A stretch of 64,000 nt of DNA from Tunturibacter psychrotolerans. GTDB lineage: Bacteria; Acidobacteriota; Terriglobia; Terriglobales; Acidobacteriaceae. The stretch covers positions 4,464,001-4,528,000 of the forward strand of contig NZ_CP132942.1 in assembly GCF_040359615.1 (NCBI RefSeq). Direction: 5' to 3'. Position numbers and translations under genes: made by a program. Of the stretch, positions 53,530 through 63,364 are shown in pieces; position 1 is the first letter of the stretch; every line of letters starts with the position of its first letter. The notes below the pieces were generated by a model, which saw only the letters and a program-made list of their open reading frames with translations, ran no database searches and had not been told where the DNA came from.

Positions 53530-55440
53530 ATGTGTGGAATCTGCGGACAATATAACTTCGGCGACCGCGCTCCGGTCTCGCGCCAAAGTGTCGAACGAAT
53601 GGCAAAGAGCATTTCGCATCGGGGGCCCGACGACGAAGGTTACTACGTCGCAGGCCCACTTGGGCTCGGTTTTCGACGGCTCTCGATCATCGACCTTGAG
53701 GGCGGACATCAGCCCATGTCCGATCAAGAGGAATTGGTTTGGGTCATCTTCAATGGAGAAATCTATAATTTCCCCGACCTCAAACGTGAATTAGAAGCCT
53801 TTGGGCACCTCTTTCGAACCAAGTCTGACACGGAGGTGATTGTTCACGGCTATAAACAATGGGGTGATGATGTCCTTAATCACCTGAACGGAATGTTTGG
53901 TTTGGCTATCTGGGATGTACTACAAGAGAGGCTGGTTGTCGCTCGGGATCCGTTCGGCATTAAACTGATTTACTACAAGATTGACAGGGATCACCTTTAC
54001 TTTGGTTCGGAAATCCGCGCCATCCAATCTGTGACCGAGGAACAACCTGATGTCGATCCCAATGCTCTGAACATGTTTCTAAGATACCGCTATACTCCGT
54101 CGCCCTACACAATGTTCAAAGGCATCCGCAAGCTTGCCGCGGGTACCATGTTGGTGTGTGAAAAGGGGACTGGCTCTCTACGGCGATGGTATAGATATCA
54201 ACCAGCGCCATTCTCGCCTATGAAGTCAATAGGAGAAGCGCAAGAGGAATTGCTCGAGCTATATAAGCAATCCATAAAGAAACATCTCCTGAGTGATGTT
54301 TCTGTCGGGCTCCTTTTGAGCGGAGGTATCGACTCTGGTTTATTGCTCGCTTTGATGAATCTGTACGGTAAATCGTGGCGGACATACACTGTGGGGTATG
54401 GCTCGAGTTTTTCGGACGACGAGTTGACGGATGCGGGAGAAACGGCTGCCCTATTCTCCTCGCAGCATACAGAAGTGACGCTTGACAAAAGCACTTTCGA
54501 GGGGATGCTGCAAACGATCGTGTCGTGTTTAGAGGAACCAATCGCATCTTCTTCAATTGTGCCCATGTATTTCCTATGTAAACGCGCTCGGGAGGAGGTA
54601 AAGGTTGCTTTAATCGGTCAGGGACCAGATGAGCTGTTCGCAGGCTATCGCCGTCACCTCGGTGTGCGCTATGGTGCCTACTGGATGGGAATACCTAGCT
54701 GGATACGTTCTTCGATCGCTTCCGGTATAACTACACTTCCTAGGAACGAGACGCTGAAAAGAGGTCTTTATTCACTAGACGTCAAAGACCGCTTGCGAAG
54801 ATATCAGCATGTTTTGTCCCTCCTACCAGGCAACGAGATAGACGGATTGTTTCAGGACGAGATGCTAGAACACTATGCGGGAGATGAAATCCTAGAGTGC
54901 TGGAAGGATTTGTTTCCTCTTATGAGCGAGACGGATGAGCTTGGAGGTTTTCAATTTCTGGAAATGAGATCAACTCTTCCCGATGAACTCCTCATGTTTG
55001 GCGATAAACTCTCGATGGCACACGGTCTAGAGGTTCGGGTGCCCTATCTCGATAAAGACTTGGTCGAATACGTGGAGAGATTGCCAGCAAATTTCAAAGT
55101 ACGAAACGGGTCCCAAAAATGGTTACATCGTCAAGTGTGTCAGGATCTCCTCCCCAAAAGATTCATGAGAAGAAAAAAACGGGGCTTTGCTGTAAATGTT
55201 GTTGATGACTGGTTCCGTAGCTCCGTGAACGGGAAAACAGAGCAAATTCTCATGGACAACGAATCTCATTTATATCGGTATTTGCGTCCGTCGGCAGTCC
55301 AGCGGATATTCAAACAACATCGGTCGGGTCGGAATGACTATCACAAGATATTGTTTAGCCTGGTAGTTTTCGAAGAGTGGCTCAGGGTCCAACTCCCGTC
55401 GCAGTCAAAGATGGATTCGGTGGTTGTAGGTACACATTAA
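53530..55440 (+). CDS. asnB: Asparagine synthase, glutamine-hydrolysing
   Basis: A 636-residue AsnB-type amidotransferase. Unlike the paralogue at 44398 it keeps the N-terminal nucleophile (MCGICGQYN) and glutaminase motifs SHRGPDDEGY, GHQPM and FNGEIYNF. The synthetase half has SVGLLLSGGIDSGLLLALMN and later IGQGPDELFAGYRRHLG. In exopolysaccharide loci such enzymes often amidate a uronic acid or other carboxylated sugar rather than aspartate, so the symbol reflects family rather than proven substrate. Eight bases separate it from the heptose guanylyltransferase gene. Confidence 0.9.
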   Translation: MCGICGQYNFGDRAPVSRQSVERMAKSISHRGPDDEGYYVAGPLGLGFRRLSIIDLEGGHQPMSDQEELVWVIFNGEIYNFPDLKRELEAFGHLFRTKSDTEVIVHGYKQWGDDVLNHLNGMFGLAIWDVLQERLVVARDPFGIKLIYYKIDRDHLYFGSEIRAIQSVTEEQPDVDPNALNMFLRYRYTPSPYTMFKGIRKLAAGTMLVCEKGTGSLRRWYRYQPAPFSPMKSIGEAQEELLELYKQSIKKHLLSDVSVGLLLSGGIDSGLLLALMNLYGKSWRTYTVGYGSSFSDDELTDAGETAALFSSQHTEVTLDKSTFEGMLQTIVSCLEEPIASSSIVPMYFLCKRAREEVKVALIGQGPDELFAGYRRHLGVRYGAYWMGIPSWIRSSIASGITTLPRNETLKRGLYSLDVKDRLRRYQHVLSLLPGNEIDGLFQDEMLEHYAGDEILECWKDLFPLMSETDELGGFQFLEMRSTLPDELLMFGDKLSMAHGLEVRVPYLDKDLVEYVERLPANFKVRNGSQKWLHRQVCQDLLPKRFMRRKKRGFAVNVVDDWFRSSVNGKTEQILMDNESHLYRYLRPSAVQRIFKQHRSGRNDYHKILFSLVVFEEWLRVQLPSQSKMDSVVVGTH

Positions 55441-55447
55441 TCTAAAG

Positions 55448-56194
55448 ATGAAAGCCGTTTTGTTAGTTGGGGGCTTGGGCACGCGGCTACGGTCGGCTGT
55501 GCCGTCATTGCCAAAAGCGTTGGCGTCAGTAGGGGGTCGTCCCTTTCTGGAGCTGCTTGTGCGGCAGTTGGCCTGTCAAGGACTTCGTCAGTTGGTGATG
55601 TGCACTGGTTATCTGTCAGAACAAATTGAAGAGGTATTTCGAGATGGCATTGATTTTGGTGGGACTATTGAATACTCAAAAGAAACGGTCCCTTTGGGCA
55701 CGGCAGGTGCCTTAAAACTGGCGCAACGTTATCTGCAGCAGGAATCCGAGTTTCTGGTACTTAACGGAGACTCGTTTGTCGAAGTTGATTTCAACGACCT
55801 CATTGATTTTCATAGCAAACACTCCAGTCTGGCCACGATAGCAGTAGTGGCCGTTGAAAATGCGAGCCGCTACGGAACGGTTCATGTAGGAGCAGCCAGC
55901 CGGGTACTGGGTTTCGCAGAAAAGTCGTGTCAAGACGCGCCCGGCATCATTAATGCAGGTGTGTACGTTTTCAGCAATTCTATCCTCGCGCAAATTCCGG
56001 ATGGGCCGGCGAGTCTGGAACGGGACGTCTTCCCCCAGCTTTTGGAGCAAGGGGTTTACGCGGTCGAACATCGGGGAATATTCATCGATATTGGCACTCC
56101 TGACGACTACGTACGAGCAAGTGAAATGTATGGCCGTTTAGCAACTGCCGCATTGGATAAGCGATGTCGCATTTCGCCGATAGCTATCTCATAG
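55448..56194 (+). CDS. hddC: D-glycero-D-manno-heptose 1-phosphate guanylyltransferase-like
   Basis: A 248-residue sugar-phosphate nucleotidyltransferase. The pyrophosphorylase loop AVLLVGGLGTRLRSAVP is followed by PKALASVGGRPFLE; metal-binding FLVLNGDSFVEVD; substrate region INAGVYVF and FIDIGTPDDYVRA at the end. It groups by context with GmhA and HddA immediately downstream, the GDP-D-glycero-alpha-D-manno-heptose route. The phosphatase step (HddB/GmhB) is not found in this window. Confidence 0.82.
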   Translation: MKAVLLVGGLGTRLRSAVPSLPKALASVGGRPFLELLVRQLACQGLRQLVMCTGYLSEQIEEVFRDGIDFGGTIEYSKETVPLGTAGALKLAQRYLQQESEFLVLNGDSFVEVDFNDLIDFHSKHSSLATIAVVAVENASRYGTVHVGAASRVLGFAEKSCQDAPGIINAGVYVFSNSILAQIPDGPASLERDVFPQLLEQGVYAVEHRGIFIDIGTPDDYVRASEMYGRLATAALDKRCRISPIAIS

Positions 56195-56266
56195 TCGTCA
56201 CCCGAGTGAAGGTTCACCGAATCAGGCATTCGAGGGCTGGGCTACAGGCTGCCTCAGGACAAATGT

Positions 56267-56914
56267 GTGAAACAGACAAGTGATTTTGAAAAGCGGGTCA
56301 CCAAGTTGATTCAGGCCTCAATCGAGGTCAAACAGAAACTATTGCACGATAACGTGCTAGTTTCAATGGTGGCCGAAGCCAGCAGAATCATCGTGGCAGC
56401 GTTGGGGCAAGGTAACAAAATACTTATCTGTGGCAATGGTGGCAGCGCCGCGGATGCGCAGCATATCGCGGCCGAATTCGTAGGTCGATTCGCATTTGAC
56501 CGCCCAGCGCTACCGGCACTGGCATTGTCGGTTAACACATCCTGTGTGACAGCCATCGGAAATGACTACGGCTTTGATCTTGTGTTTTCGCGGCAAATTG
56601 AGGCCCTAGGCAAGAAAGGCGATGTCGTGATCGGGATCTCGACAAGTGGCGATTCGGCTAATGTGCTTCGCGCCATGTCGACTTCGAAGAAGTTGGGTCT
56701 ACGCAGAATTGCATTGACAGGTTGCACGGGTGGAAAACTCAAGTACGAAGTAGAGTCTTGCCTTTGCGTGCCATCGAATGAGACGCCTCGAATTCAAGAG
56801 TGCCATATCTTGATTGGCCACATTATTAGCGAATTGGTAGAACAGACAATATTTCTCGAGTACAGTGGCATTCCGGATCGCGATCGAATTGGTCCCAGCA
56901 TTCCAATTAGTTAG
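56267..56914 (+). CDS. gmhA: Phosphoheptose isomerase (SIS domain)
   Basis: A 215-residue SIS-domain isomerase, converting sedoheptulose 7-phosphate to D-glycero-D-manno-heptose 7-phosphate. The diagnostic block ICGNGGSAADAQHIAAEFVGRF is present, with GISTSGDSANVLRAM and ECHILIGHIISELVE later; these supply the phosphate-binding serines and metal/catalytic Glu/His. The start is GTG 56267. It is the first committed step of the heptose pathway with HddA directly downstream. Confidence 0.93.
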   Translation: MKQTSDFEKRVTKLIQASIEVKQKLLHDNVLVSMVAEASRIIVAALGQGNKILICGNGGSAADAQHIAAEFVGRFAFDRPALPALALSVNTSCVTAIGNDYGFDLVFSRQIEALGKKGDVVIGISTSGDSANVLRAMSTSKKLGLRRIALTGCTGGKLKYEVESCLCVPSNETPRIQECHILIGHIISELVEQTIFLEYSGIPDRDRIGPSIPIS

Positions 56915-56940
56915 TTGCTTAGCAAAGCGAGAACGCAAAT

Positions 56941-57990
56941 ATGATAATTACCAGCACTCCACTTCGCATTTCATTCTTCGGTGGTGGTACTGATTATCCG
57001 GTGTGGTACCGGGAGCACGGCGGCTCCGTACTTTCGACCACCATCAACAAGTGCTGTTATATCACCTGCCGGCGCTTACCACCTTTTTTTGAGTATCACA
57101 GTCGCATCTCCTATTCAACGGTTGAAAACGTCAGCAGGAACGATGCTATCCAGCACCCGTCCGTACGTGCCTGCCTCCAATTCCTTGGGGTCGATGAGGG
57201 AGTTGAAATACACCATGTCGCGGACCTGCCCGCTCGAACAGGCTTGGGTACAAGCTCCGCGTTTACAGTGGGACTACTCCACGCGCTCTACGGTCTCAAG
57301 AATCAGATGTGTGACAAGCGAGGCCTTGCCTCTGAAGCAATACATGTGGAACAGGACTTGCTAGGAGAGGCGGTTGGCGCGCAAGACCAGGTGAGCGCAG
57401 CATACGGCGGCTTCAACCGCATCAATTTTCACCAAGACGGTTCGATTGAAGTAAAGAGGATGTTCGCCTCACATGACAGACTGGCGGAACTCGAACAACA
57501 TTTGGCTCTCTATTTCACCGGGTTTTCCCGAACTGCCTCTGAAATTGCACAGGAACAAATAAGAGCGACACCTCACAAGCAGCAAGAACTAAAGACCATG
57601 CTTCAGTTCGTTGATGAGGCCGAGGAGATCGTCGCGAATCCCCGTCGCCCTTTGCATGACTTTGGCCGACTTCTACATGAGAGCTGGCAAATAAAGAGAA
57701 CCTTGACGCAAAAGATCTCAAACGCTAGCATCGATGAGATCTACGAGGCCGGGCTCGGGGCTGGTGCTCTAGGCGGCAAGCTCCTGGGAGCCGGGAATGG
57801 GGGCTTCATGCTGTTCTTTGTGCCACCAGAAAAGCGTCAGGCCTTGAGGGAGCGCTTGAAGAAGCTGTTGTGTGTTCCATTCGCCTTCTCAAACAAAGGC
57901 AGTGACGTTGTCGTCTATGAGCCGGAAGAGCATTTTGACGGGTCACTATCCGCGGAACGAGATTTTATATATGCGCAGAACGGACGCTGA
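56941..57990 (+). CDS. hddA: D-glycero-alpha-D-manno-heptose 7-phosphate kinase (GHMP family)
   Basis: A 349-residue GHMP kinase. N-terminal TPLRISFFGGGTDYPVWY is the signature of HddA/fucokinase-like enzymes. The ATP loop is DLPARTGLGTSSAFTVGLLH, and the C-terminal GHMP motif is AGALGGKLLGAGNGGFMLFF. It should make heptose 1,7-bisphosphate in the GDP-heptose route. Neighbours HddC and GmhA support this. It lies 26 bases after gmhA. Confidence 0.9.
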   Translation: MIITSTPLRISFFGGGTDYPVWYREHGGSVLSTTINKCCYITCRRLPPFFEYHSRISYSTVENVSRNDAIQHPSVRACLQFLGVDEGVEIHHVADLPARTGLGTSSAFTVGLLHALYGLKNQMCDKRGLASEAIHVEQDLLGEAVGAQDQVSAAYGGFNRINFHQDGSIEVKRMFASHDRLAELEQHLALYFTGFSRTASEIAQEQIRATPHKQQELKTMLQFVDEAEEIVANPRRPLHDFGRLLHESWQIKRTLTQKISNASIDEIYEAGLGAGALGGKLLGAGNGGFMLFFVPPEKRQALRERLKKLLCVPFAFSNKGSDVVVYEPEEHFDGSLSAERDFIYAQNGR

Positions 57991-58076
57991 GTTGCGAAAA
58001 ACTTCAAACTCTGTAAACGCTGGCCTTCTAAAAGCACCTACGTCTAGGTAGTCGTAATCCGCCATATATTCCCAAC

Positions 58077-58610
58077 ATGATCTTTCAAGAAGCCGCGCTT
58101 GGCGGCGTTTTCGAAATCTCGCTCGAACGGAAAGTTGATGAGCGGGGCTTTTTTGCTCGTTCATGGTGCAGGCAAGAATTTGAACAACACGGGTTAAATT
58201 CGAATCTCGCGCAATGTAGTGTCTCCTTCAACTCAAAGAAGGGCACGTTGCGAGGCATGCACTACCAATTGGATGGGTATGCCGAGGCGAAGTTGGTGCG
58301 CTGCACCAAAGGCGCGATCTACGATGTGGCGGTCGATATGCGACCAGGTTCAACAACGTTTAAGCAGTGGACTGGAACTGAACTGACAGCGACAAACCAA
58401 CGTGCTCTCTACATACCGGAGGGTTGCGCGCATGGATTTTTGACGCTGGAGGATGAGACGGAGGTCTTCTATCAGATATCGGAGCCCTATCATCCAGAAT
58501 CGGCTCGTGGCGTGCGATGGAACGATCCGGCATTTGGGATTGTCTGGCCTGGACCGGTTGCAGTCATTTCTGATCGTGACCTAATCTACCCAGACTTCGG
58601 GCCAACGTGA
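58077..58610 (+). CDS. rfbC: dTDP-4-dehydrorhamnose 3,5-epimerase-like (RmlC/RfbC)
   Basis: A 177-residue cupin epimerase. Characteristic segments: DERGFFARSWCRQEFEQHGL, KGTLRGMHYQ (catalytic histidine), YDVAVDMRPGSTTFKQW and PEGCAHGFLTLEDETEVFYQ. Neighbouring rmlA/B/D are absent, so it may act on another 4-keto-6-deoxy sugar nucleotide, possibly the CDP- or GDP-linked product of this block. Its stop overlaps the GTG start of the next gene (58607-58610). Confidence 0.9.
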   Translation: MIFQEAALGGVFEISLERKVDERGFFARSWCRQEFEQHGLNSNLAQCSVSFNSKKGTLRGMHYQLDGYAEAKLVRCTKGAIYDVAVDMRPGSTTFKQWTGTELTATNQRALYIPEGCAHGFLTLEDETEVFYQISEPYHPESARGVRWNDPAFGIVWPGPVAVISDRDLIYPDFGPT

Positions 58611-59926
58611 TCAGCCTACTGCAACGGTTCGAACAACAAACGCTGGCGGAAAGTGGTCAGAAGTTACACCAATTCGCTGCGGAGCTTTATCCAATATGCC
58701 GGAGCATCACTGGAGATGGCATACGGCGCACACTCGCTATGATTGGAGATAGAATCCCGCTCCAGATTTCGGAGGTGGCTACCGGAACTGCAGTATTTGA
58801 TTGGACGGTTCCGAAGGAATGGAACATTCGGGACGCTTATATTAAAGATTCCGCGGGCCGGCGAGTAGTGGATTTCAGGGAGAACAACCTGCATGTGTTG
58901 AATTACAGCACGCCGATTCACGCTACGTTATCACTCAGCAAATTGAAAGAACATCTATTCACACTGCCGGAGCATCCTGACCGAATCCCCTATCGCACGT
59001 CATACTATAGCCCTAAATGGGGGTTCTGTCTGACTCACAAGCAAATGTTAGCTCTTGATGAGGACGGGTACGAGGTATGCATCGACACGACGGTTGAAGA
59101 CGGGTATTTGACTTATGGAGAAAGTTACCTACCTGGGCAATCAAGCGAGGAAGTACTATTCTCCGTGCATTCATGCCATCCGTCACTCGCGAATGACAAT
59201 CTGTCAGGTTTGACCGTTGCGACTTCCCTAGCGCGGTTGTTAGCGGACATCGATCGGCGCTACTCGTACCGTTTTTTATTCATTCCTGGAACGATCGGCG
59301 CGATAACATGGTTAGCGCAAAACACGGAAGCATCCAAACGGGTGCGGCATGGATTGGTACTGACATGCGTGGGAGATGCCGGGGGATTTCATTACAAAAG
59401 GAGTCGGCGTGGAGATGCTGAAATTGATCGCGCAGCGGCACACGTTTTGCGACACTGCGAAGAACCTGCCGAAGTACTCGATTTTTCTCCCTACGGCTAT
59501 GATGAGCGGCAGTACTGTTCGCCTGGATTTAATCTCCCGGTCGGCTGTTTGATGAGAAGCGTATGGGGAACCTTCTCTGAATATCACACTTCTGCTGATA
59601 ACCTCGATTTCATCCAACCGGATTCATTGGCCAAATCTCTTCGGGCATGCGTGGCGATTGTGAATGTCCTGGAGGACAATCGCCGATACGTCAATCAAAG
59701 CCCTTACTGTGAGCCACAACTCGGAAAGCGAAATCTCTACAGGACTACAGGCGGGGATTCTATCGGGACGGAGATCAATGCCAGGCTTTGGGTACTCAAT
59801 CTTTCCGATGGTGGCCATTCGCTATTGGATATTGCTGAGCGATCTAATATACCGTTCTTCATCATAAGTGAAGCCGCGCGAATATTATGCGAAGCTGGCC
59901 TCTTGTCTCCCTCGCTTAACGATTGA
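58607..59926 (+). CDS. DUF4910 / M28-like aminopeptidase-fold protein
   Basis: A 439-residue protein of the DUF4910 (with DUF2172-like) family. Metal-binding-like motifs of M28 peptidases are visible: [16 protein letters not shown] and later [13 protein letters not shown]. The N-terminal part carries [18 protein letters not shown], typical of the family. These proteins recur in exopolysaccharide/deoxysugar clusters, where they may hydrolyse an amide or act as isomerase-like enzymes; the real reaction is unknown to me. GTG 58607 overlaps the rfbC stop, indicating coupling. The C-terminal ~80 residues resemble a small winged-helix domain ([20 protein letters not shown]). Confidence 0.8.
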   Translation: MISLLQRFEQQTLAESGQKLHQFAAELYPICRSITGDGIRRTLAMIGDRIPLQISEVATGTAVFDWTVPKEWNIRDAYIKDSAGRRVVDFRENNLHVLNYSTPIHATLSLSKLKEHLFTLPEHPDRIPYRTSYYSPKWGFCLTHKQMLALDEDGYEVCIDTTVEDGYLTYGESYLPGQSSEEVLFSVHSCHPSLANDNLSGLTVATSLARLLADIDRRYSYRFLFIPGTIGAITWLAQNTEASKRVRHGLVLTCVGDAGGFHYKRSRRGDAEIDRAAAHVLRHCEEPAEVLDFSPYGYDERQYCSPGFNLPVGCLMRSVWGTFSEYHTSADNLDFIQPDSLAKSLRACVAIVNVLEDNRRYVNQSPYCEPQLGKRNLYRTTGGDSIGTEINARLWVLNLSDGGHSLLDIAERSNIPFFIISEAARILCEAGLLSPSLND

Positions 59927-60129
59927 GGATTGCTTTGAATCCCAGACCCTCGCAATCGGGTCATTGGAGCAATAAGCTCCCTAGCAATCGGTTCGGCTTA
60001 TTGTTCGACGTGCTCTCAGGTAACTCACTGTCGGTCGCTTCACCCACCAAGAGATACTCTCCCTCATTACGATATCTGCAACGAACCCAAACTTATCGCA
60101 TCAAAACAGAGTTTCTTCAAAGGACTTTT

Positions 60130-61176
60130 ATGAGAGTGTTGTTGACTGGCCACAAAGGCTATATAGGTGAAGTAGCGGGATCTGTGTTGCTCGCCGAGGG
60201 ACACGATGTGGTTGGCCTGGATACAGGGCTGTATGAGGGCTGTAACTTTGGAGCCAATTCGCAAGCGGTCCCAGAGATTCGCAAGGACCTTCGAGACCTG
60301 ACTCAGGCGGACATTGAGGGCTTCAATGCGGTTGTGCATTTGGCCGCACTGTCAAATGATCCGGTGGGAAATATTAATTCTCAACTCACCTACGACATCA
60401 ACCATTTGGCCTCCGTGCATTTGGCAAAGCTAGCAAAATGTGCAGGTGTTAAGCGTTTCGTTTTTGCATCTTCCTGCAGTACGTACGGTGCAGCGGGAGA
60501 CTCCCTTCTCGACGAGAATTCAGAAGTAAACCCGGTCACGCCGTATGGAGAATCGAAGGTTTTGTCCGAGCGCGATATTGCGGTCTTGGCTGACGATAAC
60601 TTTACCCCCACATACATGCGCAACGCCACGGCGTATGGTGTTTCACCTCGTCTTCGCCTTGATATCGTGCTGAATGACCTAGTCGCGTCGGCGTTCACCA
60701 CGGGCCGTATTTACATAAAAAGCGACGGCACTCCCTGGCGCCCTATTGTCCATATCCGCGACATTATTGCTGCAGCGATTGCAGTACTTAGTGCACCACG
60801 CGAAGCAGTTCACAACCAGACCTTCAACGTCGGGCGCAACGAGGAGAACTTCCGCATACGCGACCTCGCCGATATTGTCGCTACAGTCGTTCCCGGTTGC
60901 CACATTGAGTACGCTCCTGGTGGCGGCCCAGATCTTCGCTGTTATCGCGTCAACTTCGACAAGATCGGTCGCGCGCTGCCGGGGTTCCAACCTCGTTGGA
61001 CTGCTCTTGAAGGCGCGCGCGAACTCTATGACGCTTACCGTGCTGTAGGGCTCACTACAGCAGATATAGAGCGGGGACACTACATCCGAATCACGCAAAT
61101 ACAGAGGCTAATGAAAGCAGGGCAACTTGACAGCTCATTGCGATGGGCCAGCCAGCATGCCCAGGTTATCGCCTGA
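60130..61176 (+). CDS. NAD-dependent epimerase/dehydratase
   Basis: A 348-residue extended SDR. NAD motif [40 protein letters not shown] and catalytic YGESKVLSE; later [17 protein letters not shown] and [15 protein letters not shown]. It resembles the sugar epimerases/reductases paired with C-methyltransferases in branched-sugar pathways. ATG 60130 is used because AAAGGA lies just upstream and the Rossmann motif starts at once; a longer frame to 59923 would add 69 residues without family similarity. The 203 bases before it (59927-60129) show nothing else. Confidence 0.87.
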   Translation: MRVLLTGHKGYIGEVAGSVLLAEGHDVVGLDTGLYEGCNFGANSQAVPEIRKDLRDLTQADIEGFNAVVHLAALSNDPVGNINSQLTYDINHLASVHLAKLAKCAGVKRFVFASSCSTYGAAGDSLLDENSEVNPVTPYGESKVLSERDIAVLADDNFTPTYMRNATAYGVSPRLRLDIVLNDLVASAFTTGRIYIKSDGTPWRPIVHIRDIIAAAIAVLSAPREAVHNQTFNVGRNEENFRIRDLADIVATVVPGCHIEYAPGGGPDLRCYRVNFDKIGRALPGFQPRWTALEGARELYDAYRAVGLTTADIERGHYIRITQIQRLMKAGQLDSSLRWASQHAQVIA

Positions 61177-61215
61177 AAAAGCACCGAAATTCATTTAGGA
61201 ACTCGGATACCGCCT

Positions 61216-62490
61216 ATGGCTACGATGATTCTGACTGCTGAAACCCAGCAAAAAGCAGTTACCGTTAACTTATGCCGTTTTTGTGGAGCCGGCTTACTGG
61301 ACACCTTTGTCGACCTGGGGATGTCCCCTCTCTGCGAAAGTTACCCTGGCTCGGCTGACCTAAACCGCGGCGAAGTCTACTTTCCGCTTCATGTTTATGT
61401 TTGTCGGACTTGCTTTTTGGTGCAACTTGAAGAATACGAAAGCCCACAGAATATCTTCGGCGAGTACGCGTATTTCTCGTCATATTCGGACTCATGGCTA
61501 AAGCACGCAGACAACTACTGCGCCCGCATGAAATCGCGATTCGGCCTCGACGGAGAAAGCTTCGTTGTCGAGGTGGCCAGCAATGACGGTTATCTCTTGC
61601 AGTATTTTGTTCAGCGCAATGTCCCGGTGCTTGGCATTGAACCCGCAGCCAATGTAGCTAAAGTCGCAGTAGAAAAAGGAGTCCCCACACTAGTGAAGTT
61701 CTTTGGGACCCAACTGGCCGAAGAACTAGCGAGTGATGGGCGCAGCGCAGACCTCGTTCTCGGCAATAATGTGCTCGCGCAGGTGCCAGACCTGAATGAC
61801 TTCGTCGAAGGATTGAAGGTTCTACTGAAACCGGAAGGTGTCCTCACACTCGAGTTTCCGCATCTGCTAAAACTGATTGAGCACAATGAGTTCGACACCA
61901 TTTATCACGAACATTTCTCCTATTTCTCCTTGTTGACGACAGTTCGCCTCATGGAGGCACATGGCCTCAGAGTGTTTGACGTTGAGGAGTTGGCATCGCA
62001 TGGTGGTTCATTGCGTGTGTTCGCATGCCGTATGGAGGCAGAGACCCATCCCGTAGAACCGAGTATTGCTCGTGTGATTGAAGACGAGGAGCAGGCTGGG
62101 CTTGGAACGATAGAAGGCTATAAGAGTTTTGCCAAACAGGTAAAGGAGACCAAACTAGCACTACTGGGCTTCCTGCTTGAAGCCGCTCGTGAGGGTAAGA
62201 GTGTAGCGGGCTATGGCGCACCCGGTAAGAGCGCAACGTTGCTGCACTATTGCGGTATCGGAAAGGACCTAATCGAATACACGGTAGATCGAAGCCCTTA
62301 CAAACAAGGGCGTTTTTTGCCGGGAACACACATTCCGATCTATTACCCCGACCGAATCCACGAGACAAAACCCGACTACGTGGTGATCTTACCTTGGAAC
62401 TTGCAACACGAAATCGTGCAGCAACTGCAGTACATCCGTGAGTGGGGGGGGAAGTTTGTAGTGCCAATCCCCAAGGCGACGATTCTCTAA
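61216..62490 (+). CDS. Sugar C-methyltransferase (SAM-dependent, zinc-binding N domain)
   Basis: A 424-residue methyltransferase with the three-part layout of NDP-hexose C-methyltransferases. An N-terminal zinc domain has CRFCG and VCRTCFLVQ. The SAM domain has VVEVASNDGYLLQYF and LGIEPAANVAKVA, with FPHLLKLIEHNEFDTIYHEH in the middle. The C-terminal domain has GYGAPGKSATLLHYCGI. Such enzymes install a methyl branch at C3 (or C5) of a 4-keto-sugar nucleotide. With the adjacent cytidylyltransferase and SDR this suggests a branched deoxysugar. Confidence 0.9.
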   Translation: MATMILTAETQQKAVTVNLCRFCGAGLLDTFVDLGMSPLCESYPGSADLNRGEVYFPLHVYVCRTCFLVQLEEYESPQNIFGEYAYFSSYSDSWLKHADNYCARMKSRFGLDGESFVVEVASNDGYLLQYFVQRNVPVLGIEPAANVAKVAVEKGVPTLVKFFGTQLAEELASDGRSADLVLGNNVLAQVPDLNDFVEGLKVLLKPEGVLTLEFPHLLKLIEHNEFDTIYHEHFSYFSLLTTVRLMEAHGLRVFDVEELASHGGSLRVFACRMEAETHPVEPSIARVIEDEEQAGLGTIEGYKSFAKQVKETKLALLGFLLEAAREGKSVAGYGAPGKSATLLHYCGIGKDLIEYTVDRSPYKQGRFLPGTHIPIYYPDRIHETKPDYVVILPWNLQHEIVQQLQYIREWGGKFVVPIPKATIL

Positions 62491-62509
62491 AAGTAAGGAG
62501 TGGCTAGCC

Positions 62510-63364
62510 ATGAAAGTAGTTTTATTTTGCGGCGGATCGGGCATGAGGCTCCGTGGATATGCTGATGACGTCCCTAAACCTATGGTGCAAATTGGAACGC
62601 GACCCATCATGTGGCACCTGATGAAGTACTACGCCCACTTCGGGCACAAGGACTTTATCCTGTGCCTTGGATACAAGGGCAACTGTATCAAGGACTACTT
62701 TCTGCACTACGATGAATCTGTCTCCAATAATTTTGTTTGGTCGAAGGGTGGGAAGAACGTCGAACTGCTAAACCGTGACATGGACGACTGGACAATTACT
62801 TTCGTCGAGACAGGGGCGAATGCCAACATCGGGCAACGTCTCAAGGCCATCGAGCCCTACGTGCAGGGTGAAGACATGTTTCTCGCTAACTATGGAGACG
62901 GATTAAGCGATGTACCTCTTCCAGGGATGCTCGACACATTTCGGAAGAGTAATGCCATTGCCTCTTTGCTGCTGGTGCAGCCGACCTCGAGTTTTGACAT
63001 CGTTTATACGGGATCTGAAGGAACGGTGAGGGAGATTCGCCCAATAACCCGTACCGATATGTGGATCAACGGTGGATTCTTCGCTATGCGCAACGAGATC
63101 TTCCAACATATTCTGCCTGGCGAGGAACTAGTTCGAGAGCCCTTCCAGCGATTGATTGATAAGCAGGCATTGCTCGCCCACAAATATAACGGTTTCTGGC
63201 AATGCATGGATACTTTCAAGGACAAGCAACATCTGGAGGAGCTAAACCAGGGGTTGGCACCGTGGAAAGTGTGGAATCAGACTCCGAATTCACTGGCAGA
63301 TTACCAGTGTGAGCTTCTTGAAGAAAACAAGGACCAGCCGGTGGCGGCGTCGGCGCGTATATGA
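62510..63364 (+). CDS. rfbF: Glucose-1-phosphate cytidylyltransferase-like (RfbF)
   Basis: A 284-residue sugar nucleotidyltransferase. VVLFCGGSGMRLRGYADDVP and KPMVQIGTRPIMWHLMKYYA are characteristic of RfbF. Metal-binding FLANYGDGLSDV, and WINGGFFAMRNEIF near the substrate site. It should form CDP-glucose or a related nucleotide sugar feeding the C-methyltransferase path. A CDP-glucose 4,6-dehydratase (RfbG) is not seen and may lie past the right edge. The stop overlaps the next ATG (ATGA at 63361). Confidence 0.87.
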   Translation: MKVVLFCGGSGMRLRGYADDVPKPMVQIGTRPIMWHLMKYYAHFGHKDFILCLGYKGNCIKDYFLHYDESVSNNFVWSKGGKNVELLNRDMDDWTITFVETGANANIGQRLKAIEPYVQGEDMFLANYGDGLSDVPLPGMLDTFRKSNAIASLLLVQPTSSFDIVYTGSEGTVREIRPITRTDMWINGGFFAMRNEIFQHILPGEELVREPFQRLIDKQALLAHKYNGFWQCMDTFKDKQHLEELNQGLAPWKVWNQTPNSLADYQCELLEENKDQPVAASARI

